A stretch of DNA of 64,000 nt from Nostoc commune NIES-4072. Its GTDB lineage: Bacteria; Cyanobacteriota; Cyanobacteriia; Cyanobacteriales; Nostocaceae. The notes under the pieces were generated by a model. It searched no databases and had not been told where the DNA came from. It was given only the letters and a program-made list of their open reading frames with translations. The translations under genes and the position numbers were made by a program. Shown here one piece after another: positions 1 through 8,494 of this stretch. The stretch is from contig NZ_BDUD01000001.1 in assembly GCF_003113895.1 (NCBI RefSeq), forward strand, positions 4,862,456-4,926,455, read 5' to 3'. Numbering within the stretch: the stretch's first letter is position 1; the number at the start of each line of letters is the position of its first letter.

Positions 1-458
1 AAGCGGTAATGCGTGTCTGGATCAACAGCGTGTTTTTCAGGTTTGAGATGATCAAAGGGAAATAGACTAATGAGTTTGTCAAAGCGTTCGCTGTGGCTAA
101 GATCATCGAGATAAGTCGAGCAATCCATCATTTCAATATTGGACTGGCTGAAGCCGAAATGCTCTTGCCAGTATTCAAGCAGCGACTTTGGCGGTTGTAT
201 AATCACAATTCCAGGAATGCGATCGCCTAACACAGCCAGATTTTTCCAAGGTTCCTTCTGACAAATCTTGTCGAAGGAGGTTTTGGTGGCTTCACTACTG
301 CCATCTTGAATAAAATATTTTTTCCGGTTGGGGTAAGCAGCCCAACTTGCAGTTGCAGGGTAATTTAAAATAAACCCGTAAGATGCATCTGTGCTATCTT
401 GAGCAAACAGATCAGAAAGAGTACTCCCTTGAAAATAATGAAAGTCGTATTTTGACAT
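1..458 (-). CDS. Partial protein cut by window edge, possibly a pre-ATP-grasp domain protein
   Basis: An open minus-strand frame runs from an ATG at 456-458 off the left edge of the window, giving about 152 N-terminal residues. A strong Shine-Dalgarno (GGAGGAG, five or six bases before the ATG) fixes the start. The peptide begins MSKYDFHYFQG and contains NLAVLGDRIPGIVIIQPPKS, which reads like a Rossmann-type strand-loop ending in a Pro-rich turn. The pattern reminds me of the N-terminal pre-ATP-grasp region found before peptide-ligase-type ATP-grasp domains, but the ATP-grasp part would lie outside the window, so this is a weak guess. No signal peptide or membrane segment is seen. It is certain to be a real gene start and uncertain in function. 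Confidence 0.6.
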   Translation of the reverse strand, partial: MSKYDFHYFQGSTLSDLFAQDSTDASYGFILNYPATASWAAYPNRKKYFIQDGSSEATKTSFDKICQKEPWKNLAVLGDRIPGIVIIQPPKSLLEYWQEHFGFSQSNIEMMDCSTYLDDLSHSERFDKLISLFPFDHLKPEKHAVDPDTHYR

Positions 459-643
459 CTACTCCTCCGAGAAACCGCATCCCTTTGTGGATGAGGTTGT
501 TTATATTAAACAAGTTTCCTGAATTTCCAAGTAATACCAACTTGAAAAAACAAAGCTGTATATTCAAACTTGAAAACTCAGATGTAGTTTCGCTTCATTA
601 ACTACGCATTACTTTAGCGTAGTCCATTACGAATTGGTATGAG

Positions 644-988
644 TTATTTCTTGGTAAAGACAGCCACCTTGTCTTGTCCTTCGGTCATATAAGCGCAAGC
701 CATGTGTGATGAGTTATACGCCCAGCCAACCCGTCCTTGACGGTCTATAAGGATGCATCCAGCTTCACCTTTAACTTGAGAAACCAAAGTATCAATCGCC
801 ATCTGTGCGGCTTCTTCTGGGTGTCTGTCTTCACTCAAAAAATCGATCGCAGTTTTAGCCAAAACCACGGGGATAATTGACTCGCCATCACCTGTTGTTG
901 AGCAACCGCCGATTTTATTATCAGCGTATAAACCACAGCCAACAAGCGCAGTGTCACCAACGCGACCTTGTTGCTGCTTCGTAATACA
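644..988 (-). pseudogene. Remnant of isoaspartyl peptidase/L-asparaginase, C-terminal part only
   Basis: A minus-strand frame ending at 644 encodes GRVGDTALVGCGLYADN, then GGCSTTGDGE, then a helix-rich C-terminus. These are the conserved motifs of the beta subunit of Ntn-hydrolase isoaspartyl peptidases/plant-type asparaginases, which cleave isoaspartyl dipeptides and asparagine. Only about 115 residues remain. The alpha subunit, the autocleavage Thr and the start of the beta subunit (roughly 200 residues) are missing, and the frame is closed by a TAG just upstream of the homology. It overlaps in another frame with the HicB-like gene that has been joined to it. It cannot give a working enzyme. 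Confidence 0.75.
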
Positions 989-1203
989 TGGCTAGTTAAT
1001 TCAAAGCTGATAGAACCCACATAATCATAAGGCACAATTTGATTCAGAATAAGGAGTTCTGGAATCATTTCTCTAAGGTTTTGCGTAAGAGACTCAATCG
1101 TAGAAGCTTCTGTTACCAATCCTGGCACGTTTTCACTAGTTGCCACCCAAACTTCTGCATCTTTATCCCAAAATGCATGAACCTTCAATGTGTTTTGTGT
1201 CAT
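835..1203 (-). CDS. HicB-like/DUF1902 antitoxin-type protein with a foreign C-terminal tail
   Basis: The first about 75 residues (MTQNTLKVHAFWDKDAEVW, VATSENVPGLVTEA, then a helix ending in MIPELL) match the HicB-like DUF1902 fold, a small partner of HicA-type toxins or an orphan regulator. After FELTSH at about 990 the frame continues for about 50 residues that are only the asparaginase remnant read in the wrong frame. The normal stop of the hicB gene was therefore probably lost when a deletion joined the two genes. No HicA toxin gene is seen next to it. Whether the chimera folds is unknown; the DUF1902 part looks intact. Confidence 0.55.
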   Translation of the reverse strand: MTQNTLKVHAFWDKDAEVWVATSENVPGLVTEASTIESLTQNLREMIPELLILNQIVPYDYVGSISFELTSHVLRSSNKVALVTLRLLAVVYTLIIKSAVAQQQVMASQLSPWFWLKLRSIF

Positions 1204-1236
1204 GATCGAGCGCTACACACAAATTTACGACGGTAA

Positions 1237-1619
1237 TTCAAGTTTAAAACAATTGAACTAAAAATGTTGAGGCAGTTAATAGCCAGTACGGGTTAGAATT
1301 TTCACAACTTAGATAGGATTGCGTAGCTTGCCGCCGTAGGCATCGCTCTTGCTCAACAGTTAAAAAACATAATTCAATTTCAAATAGTGATACGTAATCT
1401 TCTTACTTAATAGAATATAACCAAAAAACCTAATCTAAAACCCCCATACCTTAAAGGTATAGGGGTTATTTTAGCTTGCGTAGAATACTAATAGGATTGC
1501 CTTATTTATAAAAACTAACTTCATACAATTGACTCATTCAAATGGTTGAATTGTTTATCATCCAAGTGGGTGACTTGTTTACCGCCTTCTTCTGATATAG
1601 TGGTAGCAGTAGCCATATC
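1237..1619. other. Intergenic region with a solitary MITE-like end
   Basis: No gene is seen here. At about 1299-1326 the sequence TTTTCACAACTTAGATAGGA resembles one terminal inverted repeat of the 108 bp MITE-like element at 30767-30874, so it may be a truncated copy. A hairpin terminator lies at 1437-1473. The rest is AT-rich and unremarkable. Confidence 0.4.
1437..1473 (-). terminator. Hairpin terminator downstream of the phosphotransferase/DOMON operon
   Basis: CCCCCATACCTT pairs with AAAGGTATAGGGG (1441-1465) with almost no loop. On the minus strand the stem is followed by TTTTAGATT, as expected for factor-independent termination of the operon ending at 1620. A-rich sequence on the other side could make it work in both directions. 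Confidence 0.6.
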
Positions 1620-2159
1620 TCAAAACTCAAGGATGAAACTGTCTCGTAAATGAAAGTCAGCCTTTACACCTTGATGAGTTAACGCCCAGTAAGTCACCTC
1701 ACCATTTCTGTTTTTAATAACGGTAGTAATGCCAAGTTCAACAGCTTGTTCTGCCGAGATGATTTTATCCAAATCTACATCCAACACAAGTATTAAACCA
1801 TCAGCTTGATTTTGAACATTAAACGGTAGTTTTTCAAACGCTGTTTCTTCTTGCATTCCTTGACGATATCCATCAAAGCGATAGACATTCCAGTGTCCGG
1901 CGGGGGAAAGGTTAAATTCCCAATACTGTGCAGAATCTTTGATGCCAAGAAAGAACTCAAAGCAGGTGTCTTCCCAAAGTTCATGCTTGCGTGATGGAGT
2001 ATTTGATGGTGGAGCGATTGCAATTTCTTTTAAATTGCCCTCAAGCATATAGCGGATGGCAAGTTGATTACCATTTCTGGCAATATTACCTGCGATTTTT
2101 AAATTAGGTAAGGATTTTGTAGAAGAAAAGGGTTGTAGGGAAAATATCTGTTCGCTCAT
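1620..2159 (-). CDS. DOMON-like domain protein
   Basis: The 179-residue product has an all-beta look with HELWEDTCFEFFLGIK, YWEFNLSPAGHWNVYRFDGY and a C-terminal HQGVKADFH segment. This matches the DOMON-like/CBM9-type domain proteins of cyanobacteria, which are thought to bind sugars or heme; no enzymatic residues are evident. There is no signal peptide, so it should be cytoplasmic. Its ATG overlaps the stop of the phosphotransferase gene by four bases (ATGA), so the two are translationally coupled and probably work on the same carbohydrate substrate. The function itself is inferred only from the family and the neighbour. Confidence 0.65.
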   Translation of the reverse strand: MSEQIFSLQPFSSTKSLPNLKIAGNIARNGNQLAIRYMLEGNLKEIAIAPPSNTPSRKHELWEDTCFEFFLGIKDSAQYWEFNLSPAGHWNVYRFDGYRQGMQEETAFEKLPFNVQNQADGLILVLDVDLDKIISAEQAVELGITTVIKNRNGEVTYWALTHQGVKADFHLRDSFILEF

Positions 2160-3274
2160 TTCATGTCTTTAATAATATTGCAAATCTGCGTTTCTTGCGA
2201 TTCAATACTTTCGGTAAGCTTAAACTGAACGATCGCTCTGGCAAGATTATGTTCTGGGTGTTTAACTTTAAAGTAGACATTCCCAGCTAAATAATCAGCA
2301 AAAAACCTCAATCCTAGCTCAAAGGCGATGAGACGAATTGCATCGTATATATATGCATAGTCATTCTCAGTCAGAAACGCCTTTGCTACCGAGAGATAAC
2401 CTTGTAAGATTCCCTGACACAGGTCGGTATCGAAATAAACACTGTGCCAATTCTCGGTTTCTTCTCCAGCCGGATTGCAACCCGATCGCAAGCAATCACC
2501 AATGTCGTAATGTACCAGACCGGGTTTAACAGTGTCGAGGTCGATAACGCTGACGGCTTGCAGGGTAGCAGTATCAAACATCACGTTATTAATTTTTGGA
2601 TCGCCGTGCATCAGACGCAAGGGTAGCTTGCCTTCAACTTTGGCATTTTCTAGGATATGTGCAAAGGTTTGGCGATCGCTAACAAATTGCAAACAATAAT
2701 TAACTTCCGAAGATTGACACACACTAGTTTTCGCTAACACTTCTTCGTAATGCTGGAGATAAAGCGGTGTAATATGGAACCCTTGAAGGGTATCAGCAAG
2801 TTTTTCTGGTGGCAAATCGCTGATCAAATTGTGGAACATCCCCAAGGCATAACCGATTTCTTTTGCGTGTGAGCGATCGCGCATAGTATCGAAAGACTGG
2901 GAACCTTCAATAAAGCTAATCGCCCGCCAAAAGGAGCCGTCTGCATCCCGACAGTAGTCTAGAGCATCCTTAGTTAATAGTACGCGTGGTACTTCCCAGC
3001 GACGATTTAAAGGTGTATGTTGTAACCGATTGCGAACATGCTCAGTGAAGATACGCATGTTTTGCATAATCAGTTGTGGCTGCCGAAATACCTGCGTGTT
3101 GATGCGTTGCAGGACAAAATATTGTTCTTCTGAAAAATCTATATCTACTAAGAAGGTGTCATTGATATTACCACTTCCAAAAGCTTTAACGCCTGTAACC
3201 TTCCCTAGCCCAGCGAATTGTTCTGCGATCGCCACCAGATTCTCTACACGCTGTGTATTAAACTCTTCTGTCAT
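2156..3274 (-). CDS. Phosphotransferase of the APH/choline kinase-like family (possible sugar kinase)
   Basis: The 372-residue protein shows the kinase-like APH fold: an N-terminal lobe with GSGNINDTFLVDI (nucleotide loop), the catalytic HGDPKINNVMFD near residue 240, and VIDLDTVKPGLVHYDIGD for the metal-binding Asp. This layout is shared by aminoglycoside phosphotransferases and by N-acetylhexosamine 1-kinases. The DOMON partner encoded next to it makes a sugar kinase more likely than drug resistance, but this is inference. Length is normal. It is the first gene of a two-gene operon read toward lower coordinates. Confidence 0.75.
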   Translation of the reverse strand: MTEEFNTQRVENLVAIAEQFAGLGKVTGVKAFGSGNINDTFLVDIDFSEEQYFVLQRINTQVFRQPQLIMQNMRIFTEHVRNRLQHTPLNRRWEVPRVLLTKDALDYCRDADGSFWRAISFIEGSQSFDTMRDRSHAKEIGYALGMFHNLISDLPPEKLADTLQGFHITPLYLQHYEEVLAKTSVCQSSEVNYCLQFVSDRQTFAHILENAKVEGKLPLRLMHGDPKINNVMFDTATLQAVSVIDLDTVKPGLVHYDIGDCLRSGCNPAGEETENWHSVYFDTDLCQGILQGYLSVAKAFLTENDYAYIYDAIRLIAFELGLRFFADYLAGNVYFKVKHPEHNLARAIVQFKLTESIESQETQICNIIKDMK

Positions 3275-3438
3275 GTTTTTAACCTGTACTACTCCTCATA
3301 TACATTGCATAAAGGCAATAGGGGATATCGTAGCGCAAGTGTCAAAATAATTTGTAATTAAAATGTGCTAGCACAGGGCGTAACACCGAATAGCCCATCG
3401 GAGATATTACTTTCGCCGGCCCCGTGCTAATTCAACAG

Positions 3439-3804
3439 TTAGGAAATTTCGTCACTATCAACCCACTCATCATAGGATGAGTCATAACCAATGTAATGAA
3501 CGAAGTATTGCTGATTTTGGATTTGCTCAATTGTTGCGGAATACCAAGCCTCTTGGTCATCATCCCAACATTTTACTTTTTGACCCACTGCATATCCATT
3601 GTCATCTGTAGAGCGAAGATCGCGATCGCGGATTTTCTGAATCACCTTAGCATCGCTAACTCCTGTAATGCTGCGAATATTATTTTCAAATCCTGTCAAA
3701 TTGCTCCACTCACTTGGTGCTACATAATCAAGAGCTTTTAAAACTTTGACAGTGATATTGTCAGTTGGTAATTCGTCAACCAACTGAATAATTGATTTAT
3801 CCAT
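3439..3804 (-). CDS. Small protein with a C-terminal Tudor-knot/chromo-barrel-like domain
   Basis: The 121-residue protein starts MDKSIIQLVDELP. Its first half is helical. The C-terminal 50 residues (VGQKVKCWDDDQEAWYSATI, then YFVHYIGYDSSYDEWV) follow the Tudor-knot/MOF-type chromo-barrel pattern: a barrel strand, a central W, VHYxGY and DEWV. In eukaryotes such domains sit in chromatin enzymes and bind nucleic acid or modified lysines. Here the partner is unknown. The gene stands alone, with about 165 bases to the gene on its left and a divergent stretch on its right. Confidence 0.6.
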   Translation of the reverse strand: MDKSIIQLVDELPTDNITVKVLKALDYVAPSEWSNLTGFENNIRSITGVSDAKVIQKIRDRDLRSTDDNGYAVGQKVKCWDDDQEAWYSATIEQIQNQQYFVHYIGYDSSYDEWVDSDEIS

Positions 3805-3914
3805 AAACCGAGCCTCAAAACTCTAAATATTTTTACAACACTGTTCAAGTAAACCTACAACAACCAGTACTAGTTGCTACCCTACAGAAAGTCTTTCTCT
3901 GGTTAACGCTGTAC

Positions 3915-4121
3915 GAATTATTGAATCGTATTAATAGAATTCCCCGATCTAACCAAAAAATAACAACAGGCGATCGCTTAAATGAAGCGCTGGGTGCGCT
4001 GGATCTACACTTAAGTCAGGATGATCTCGCCCGGATTGAGACAGCAGTGCCACTAGATGCCGTGGCTGGTGATCGCTATACTCCAGATCAAATGAGGATG
4101 TTGGACAGTGAAAAGAGATGA
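3915..4121 (+). pseudogene. C-terminal stub of an aldo/keto reductase
   Basis: About 66 residues remain: IPRSNQK, then LNEALGALDLHLSQDDL and AVAGDRYTPDQMRML. This is the C-terminal end of an NADPH-dependent aldo/keto reductase, where IPGSNQ-type residues bind the 2'-phosphate of NADPH. The barrel (about 250 residues) is missing and nothing similar lies upstream, so it is a deletion remnant. Its TGA overlaps the ATG of the TetR gene (ATGA), which suggests the regulator once formed an operon with the reductase. Confidence 0.7.
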
Positions 4122-4714
4122 ATGATTCAGCTTTGACACCGGAGCGGATTCTCGACGCTGCCGAAGAGGTTTTGCGTCGTTACGGTCTGGCAAAGGCAAC
4201 AGTCGTGGATGTGGCTCGCTTTTTAGAGGTGAGCCACGGCACAATTTATCGGCATTTTCCCAGCAAGGCTGCCTTGCGCGATGCGGTAGCAGAACGGTGG
4301 TTGCATCGGGTTTCTACACCGCTAGCAGCGATCGCCGAAGAACAGGGTTCCGCCATTGAACGGTTGCATCGATGGTTTGAGCAACTCATGACTCTGAAAC
4401 GTCAAAAAGTTTTGAACGAGCCAGAGTTGTTTGCAACCTATTCTGCGATCGCTCAAGAGGCGCGAGGAGTAGTTCAAGCTCACATTGCTGAACTAGTAAG
4501 CCAAGTTGCTGCGATCGTCGAGAGTGGTGTTTCCAGTAAAGAGTTTAAGGTAACAGATCCGCAGGTAGCAGCGAAGGCAGTCTTTCAAGCGATGGTTCGA
4601 TTTCACCATCCAGCCCACGCATCCGAATGGAGCGATCCAGACATCGACACGGATTTTGCCCAAGTATGGCGCTTGATAGTTGCTGGTCTTGTGGTGGGTG
4701 AGTTAATGGTTTAG
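4118..4714 (+). CDS. TetR/AcrR-family transcriptional regulator
   Basis: The 198-residue protein has a typical TetR N-terminal helix-turn-helix (ILDAAEEVLRRYGLAKATV, then VSHGTIYRHFPSKAALRDAV at about residues 35-55). The variable ligand-binding C-terminal half is helical. Its start overlaps the stop of the aldo/keto reductase stub by four bases, so it is probably read as a coupled cistron and the ancestral target was likely that reductase operon. With the reductase gone, the regulator may be an orphan or act on itself. The effector cannot be told from sequence. Confidence 0.85.
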   Translation: MNDSALTPERILDAAEEVLRRYGLAKATVVDVARFLEVSHGTIYRHFPSKAALRDAVAERWLHRVSTPLAAIAEEQGSAIERLHRWFEQLMTLKRQKVLNEPELFATYSAIAQEARGVVQAHIAELVSQVAAIVESGVSSKEFKVTDPQVAAKAVFQAMVRFHHPAHASEWSDPDIDTDFAQVWRLIVAGLVVGELMV

Positions 4715-4717
4715 GGA

Positions 4718-6163
4718 CTATTTTCCTGTATCCAATTGCTCCCGTTGTTTACCATACTCCCGCAGCTGCTTTAACAGGTCTTCTTGGGATGAGTTAGAGA
4801 TAGACGGACTGGGGGTTGGAGTTGGCTCAGGGTTGATGTCGATACTTCCAAAATTAGCAGGTGGGGGATTAATTACGTAGACGGGTAGGGACTTATCATT
4901 AGACATCGGCTCTTGAGTTGGCGCTGGGTTAGGAATTAGATTATTTGGTTTGCTTACAGCAGTTTTTACCGAATCTAGATTAGTAGCAACTTGCACTTGT
5001 TGCTGCATCTGTTGTGTAGAAGATACCAAACTACTTAGACCATTCACCAATTGCCGCAAATTTTGTCGGAAAGTAGGATCACCTGTCAACTCATCCAAAT
5101 CAGATGTAATTTTTTGGCTATTTTCAAAGGTTACTCGTGCTGAATCTAAAGTTTGTTGTAGCAGCACCGCATTCTTTGGATCATTTAAAGTTTTTGAAGC
5201 ATCACGTAAATTAGCTGAGGCTTGCGCTGCATTTGCTGAAAGAGTTTCTAAATTATTGATTAATTGTCCTTGAGTGAATCGATTCACAGCTGGTGATAGG
5301 CTACTGACTGTAACACGTAGTTGGTTGCTGGTTTCGGTGATATTGTTCAAAGCGCCAAGCAGCGAAGAACGATTTGTTGTCAATAAATTATCTAGATTGT
5401 TGAGCAAACGATTTGCTTGAGTTGCAGTTGCACCAAATTTATTTATTGTTTGACTCGATGATGCACTAAGTTGGTTTGTCGCTCGCTGCACTGAATTAGC
5501 AGTAGCTGAAAAGGTATTAAGTTGTTGTCGCAAGCTTTTGGTCAAACCTTGTAAATCTTGACTTAGCTCAATAAAACTAGTTGTTGCGCCTGTGGTAGTT
5601 TCTAGAACCCGATTGACATTTCTATAAAATTTGGGGTCATTGTATGCAGCAGCTAACTGAGTTGAACTGCGAATTAATTCATCAACACTGATGCCAACCT
5701 GACCTTTTAACCGAGAGCCATTACAAATTATCAGGCTGGGATCACAATTTTTATCTAGGGGTTTAGCAATCACAACCCCACTAGGTAAGGTTGCTTTTGG
5801 TGTGATATCAATGATACTTTCGCTAATTAATCCGCTTTGATTAGCTTCTACCACTACATTCCGGGGGAGAATTAGGTTAGTTTGGGCAATTTCAATCTCT
5901 ACATCAACGGCATTTGGCCCTGGTCGAACCTGGGAAATAGTTCCTACCTTAACGCCTCGATAGCGAACTGTTGCTCCCTTTTGCATTCCGCCAGCGTTGG
6001 CAAATTCCACAATAACTTTGTATGACCGCCCAGCAGGAGTGAATCTATTTAACCACAAAAAGAGTAACCCAAATACCCCTAATCCTAGCAGGAGTAACAA
6101 TCCCACAGAGCCTTCTCTAAATGTTCGCCCAGACGCGAAGCGGCTTGTCATAAGACCTCGCAT
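4718..6163 (-). CDS. MCE/MlaD-family lipid-binding protein of an ABC lipid transporter
   Basis: The 481-residue protein has one N-terminal membrane segment (SVGLLLLLGLGVFGLLFLWL), then an MCE/MlaD domain (VEFANAGGMQKGATVRYRGV, VGTISQV), then a long helical, Gln/Ser/Asn-rich coiled region and a Pro-rich tail. It should sit in the inner membrane, with the MCE ring and helical barrel in the periplasm, and help move phospholipid between membranes, as do MlaD and chloroplast TGD2. The start is supported by GGAGG six bases before the ATG at 6161-6163. The gene lies 90 bases downstream of the ATPase gene on the same strand. No MlaE-type permease is in the window, so it must be elsewhere. Confidence 0.85.
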   Translation of the reverse strand: MRGLMTSRFASGRTFREGSVGLLLLLGLGVFGLLFLWLNRFTPAGRSYKVIVEFANAGGMQKGATVRYRGVKVGTISQVRPGPNAVDVEIEIAQTNLILPRNVVVEANQSGLISESIIDITPKATLPSGVVIAKPLDKNCDPSLIICNGSRLKGQVGISVDELIRSSTQLAAAYNDPKFYRNVNRVLETTTGATTSFIELSQDLQGLTKSLRQQLNTFSATANSVQRATNQLSASSSQTINKFGATATQANRLLNNLDNLLTTNRSSLLGALNNITETSNQLRVTVSSLSPAVNRFTQGQLINNLETLSANAAQASANLRDASKTLNDPKNAVLLQQTLDSARVTFENSQKITSDLDELTGDPTFRQNLRQLVNGLSSLVSSTQQMQQQVQVATNLDSVKTAVSKPNNLIPNPAPTQEPMSNDKSLPVYVINPPPANFGSIDINPEPTPTPSPSISNSSQEDLLKQLREYGKQREQLDTGK

Positions 6164-6253
6164 TTTTTTCCTCCACCCAATAATTAGTTATGAGTTAGAA
6201 GTTAGGAGTTAAGAGTTGAATTTAATCGCTCCTGATTCTTAACTCCTCACTTT

Positions 6254-7036
6254 CTAACCGACGACTTGAATCGGCCCTTGCACACTTCCACTGAGAAATT
6301 GTTTGATTAAAGGATTTTCTGTGTTGTATGTTTCACTAACTGTACCCTGCCACTGCACTCTACCTTCATAGAGAAATATAAGTCTATCAGCTGTACGGCG
6401 CATAGTACTGTCTTGGTGGGTAACAACAGCATAAGTACTACAAACTCCATGTAAACATTGCAAATAGCGGATTAAATCTTCGATTACTGTTGAGGCAATG
6501 GGATCAAGTCCGGCTGTTGGTTCATCGTATAGTAGAACTTCTGGCCCTTCTGAAGGATTATCGGGGTTAGACATAATCGCACGGGCAAAACTTACCCGTT
6601 TTCGCATTCCCCCGGAAAGTTCGGCTGGGTAGAGGTGGCTTATTTCTGGCAAACCTACCATCTCCAATTTTTCTTTTACCAAATCTTGGATGCGCGATCG
6701 CGTTAGCTTGGAATTTTGATAAAGTAAAAATCCCACATTCTCCTCCACCGTCAGCGAATCAAATAGCGCCGCCTGTTGAAACACCATACCAATGCCAACC
6801 GGCTGGCCACCATCCTCAATCAAACCGTCTCGCCGCACTCCTTGCACATAAATTTCTCCTTCGTCGGGACTAAGTAACCCCGCCATCACCCGTAAAATTG
6901 TTGATTTACCAGTCCCTGATGGACCAATAATCCCTAATGCTTCTCCCCGGTAAATGGTCAAGTCTACATTATCTAGAACTTTATGGCTACCAAAGGACTT
7001 AGAAACACCTTTCAGTTCAATCAATGGTTCAGTCAT
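6254..7036 (-). CDS. ABC transporter ATPase, MlaF/TGD3 type
   Basis: The 260-residue ATPase shows Walker A GPSGTGKST (about residues 37-45), Q-loop VFQQAALFDSLTVEENV, signature LSGGMRKRV, Walker B VLLYDEPTAGLDP and the switch His in VVTHQ. The AALFDSLTV and GGMRKR variants are those of the MlaF/TGD3 lipid-transport branch. It energises the transporter whose MCE subunit is encoded next in the same direction. Upstream is a heptanucleotide repeat, and no good Shine-Dalgarno is visible before the ATG at 7034-7036. Confidence 0.9.
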   Translation of the reverse strand: MTEPLIELKGVSKSFGSHKVLDNVDLTIYRGEALGIIGPSGTGKSTILRVMAGLLSPDEGEIYVQGVRRDGLIEDGGQPVGIGMVFQQAALFDSLTVEENVGFLLYQNSKLTRSRIQDLVKEKLEMVGLPEISHLYPAELSGGMRKRVSFARAIMSNPDNPSEGPEVLLYDEPTAGLDPIASTVIEDLIRYLQCLHGVCSTYAVVTHQDSTMRRTADRLIFLYEGRVQWQGTVSETYNTENPLIKQFLSGSVQGPIQVVG

Positions 7037-7076
7037 TAGTTATTAGTCATTGGTCATTGGTCATTGGTCATTTGTC
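7034..7076. repeat. Heptanucleotide tandem repeat (GTCATTG type)
   Basis: Five or six 7-bp units of the form TAGTCAT/TGGTCAT follow each other just upstream of the ABC ATPase. The same family recurs at 12364, 24407, 30593 and 43674. Such short tandem heptamers are a known hallmark of heterocyst-forming cyanobacteria. Confidence 0.8.
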
Positions 7077-7332
7077 CTTTGCTAATGACAAATAACAAAT
7101 AGCCCAATAGTGATGTCATAGTTATTGGTCAGGCATTGTATGGTACAGTACAAGTATATGATTAACATTTTAATTAATAAAATTTATTTTTTTAGCATAA
7201 TACTTAGTTATTTGCAATGTTTAACGTCTCACAATTCCCTCAACGCAAGCTTGACGAAGGCACTATAGTAAATTAAGGTCTCAGTAAATAAGAACTAAGA
7301 CTCTGGTTTTTGTGGGTATCAGCAAAGTCATA

Positions 7333-7484
7333 TATAGGAATCCGGTTTGATTTATGAAAATATCCGTAGGATGTGTTAGCGACAGCGTAACGCATCAAAC
7401 CCTTGATAATAGTGCGTTACGAACTCCGTTCTAACACACTCTACAACACCTAATTTCGTTCAAAAATCAAATAGTAATCCTATA
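7333..7484 (+). repeat. MITE-like repeat family A, copy 1 (152 bp)
   Basis: Begins TATAGGAATCCGGTTTGAT and ends ATCAAATAGTAATCCTATA, which are imperfect terminal inverted repeats of about 21 bp. The interior carries GTGTTAGCGACAGCGTAACG and GTGCGTTACGAACTCCGTTC, themselves partly inverted. Copies of 152-153 bp lie at 35719-35870, 49935-50086 and 57280-57432. No coding capacity. Confidence 0.8.
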
Positions 7485-7935
7485 GTAGTATAAGCTATTT
7501 AGCATAAATATGCTGATTGTTGTTATAAATACCCACAGCAAAGCTACTACAGAAAAAACAATTAACAGGTTGACGTAAGAGATAGCAATTATATTTAAGT
7601 TGTGAAAATCAAAAGATTCAGATTCACAAATTTTTAAATAAGTAAGTCAGAATTTTTGTTCATGAATGATTCATTAGGGCTATTTAGTTCTAGATATAGA
7701 CCGTTCAAAACTAAAGTTCCTCTCTTATATCTAGCTCAAGTCCGTTTTAATGGGCTTGAAACTTTTCTCAGTCATTTTTAGACAACTTTCGCTATTAGAC
7801 TCAGAATTCATTATGAGACAGGATAGATGAGAATGAAATAGCCCTAATATTTTAAGTTCTTGTATTTAGCATCATTATTAGATATAGCGGTTACCGCACA
7901 GGTAAAGTACAGAAAAAATAATTAATCACAGATGA

Positions 7936-8006
7936 ACACACATACTCGTAGAGACACGATAATGGCGTGTCTCTAGCCAATACCTATTTCAATGAGAATT
8001 GCTATA
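7936..8006 (+). repeat. Hairpin-containing repeat family C, copy 1 (71 bp)
   Basis: Contains the stem GAGACACG/CGTGTCTC around ATAATGG and ends AGAATTGCTATA. A second copy of equal length lies at 33084-33154, where the stem is GGTACACG/CGTGTCCC. It may be the end of a larger mobile repeat, since TATAGC also occurs some 50 bp upstream. Confidence 0.65.
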
Positions 8007-8105
8007 ATTTGAGAGATTAATAGCATTCCTGTCAATTTTGAAGTTGCCAAATATCAAAATTATTCACTAGTATTATAAGAATTACTGATAAAAATTTAAG
8101 TAGAC

Positions 8106-8387
8106 ATGATGAGTAGCCAATTAGAACAGTTTGTAAGTGATAATTCCTCTGGGATTTGTCCAGAAGCTCTGGAATATATGATTATGGCAAATCAAGGTAG
8201 TGTTCCAGCCTATGGAAATGATGAATGGACTTAAAAAGCTACAGATTATTTTCGGGAACTCTTTGAAATTGATTGTGAAGTATTTTTTACCTTTAATGGT
8301 ACAGCTGCAAATTCTTTATCTTTAGCAGCTCTTTGCCAGTCATATCATAGCGTCATTTGTCATGAAACATCTCATATAGAAACCTAA
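8106..8387 (+). pseudogene. Remnant of a low-specificity L-threonine aldolase
   Basis: From an ATG at 8106 the frame reads MMSSQLEQFVSDNSSGICPE, then NQGSVPAYGNDEWT, meets a TAA at 8232-8234, and continues with KATDYFRELFEIDCEVFFTF, NGTAANSLSLAALCQSYHSV and CHETSHIET before a second stop. This is the N-terminal third of the PLP-dependent beta-eliminating lyase/threonine aldolase family, with the NGTAAN cofactor-phosphate motif and the aromatic/His stacking region. An in-frame nonsense codon plus loss of the lysine-containing C-terminal two thirds make it a pseudogene. After 8387, about 70 bases could encode a further fragment (ASKYGLEIIPPP) of unclear origin. Confidence 0.75.
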
Positions 8388-8494
8388 TTGAAATTACTTT
8401 GGCTGCTGCTTCAAAATATGGTCTTGAGATTATCCCGCCACCTGCTACATCTTCGTAGGTATAGGCTAATATAACTACAAGCGATCGCACTTAG

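Larger units (their letters stand above)
7077..8105. other. Long intergenic region with repeats
   Basis: About 1 kb without an intact gene. It holds a 152 bp MITE-like repeat (7333-7484) and a 71 bp hairpin repeat (7936-8006). Between them the sequence is AT-rich and I see no coding signal. Confidence 0.6.
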
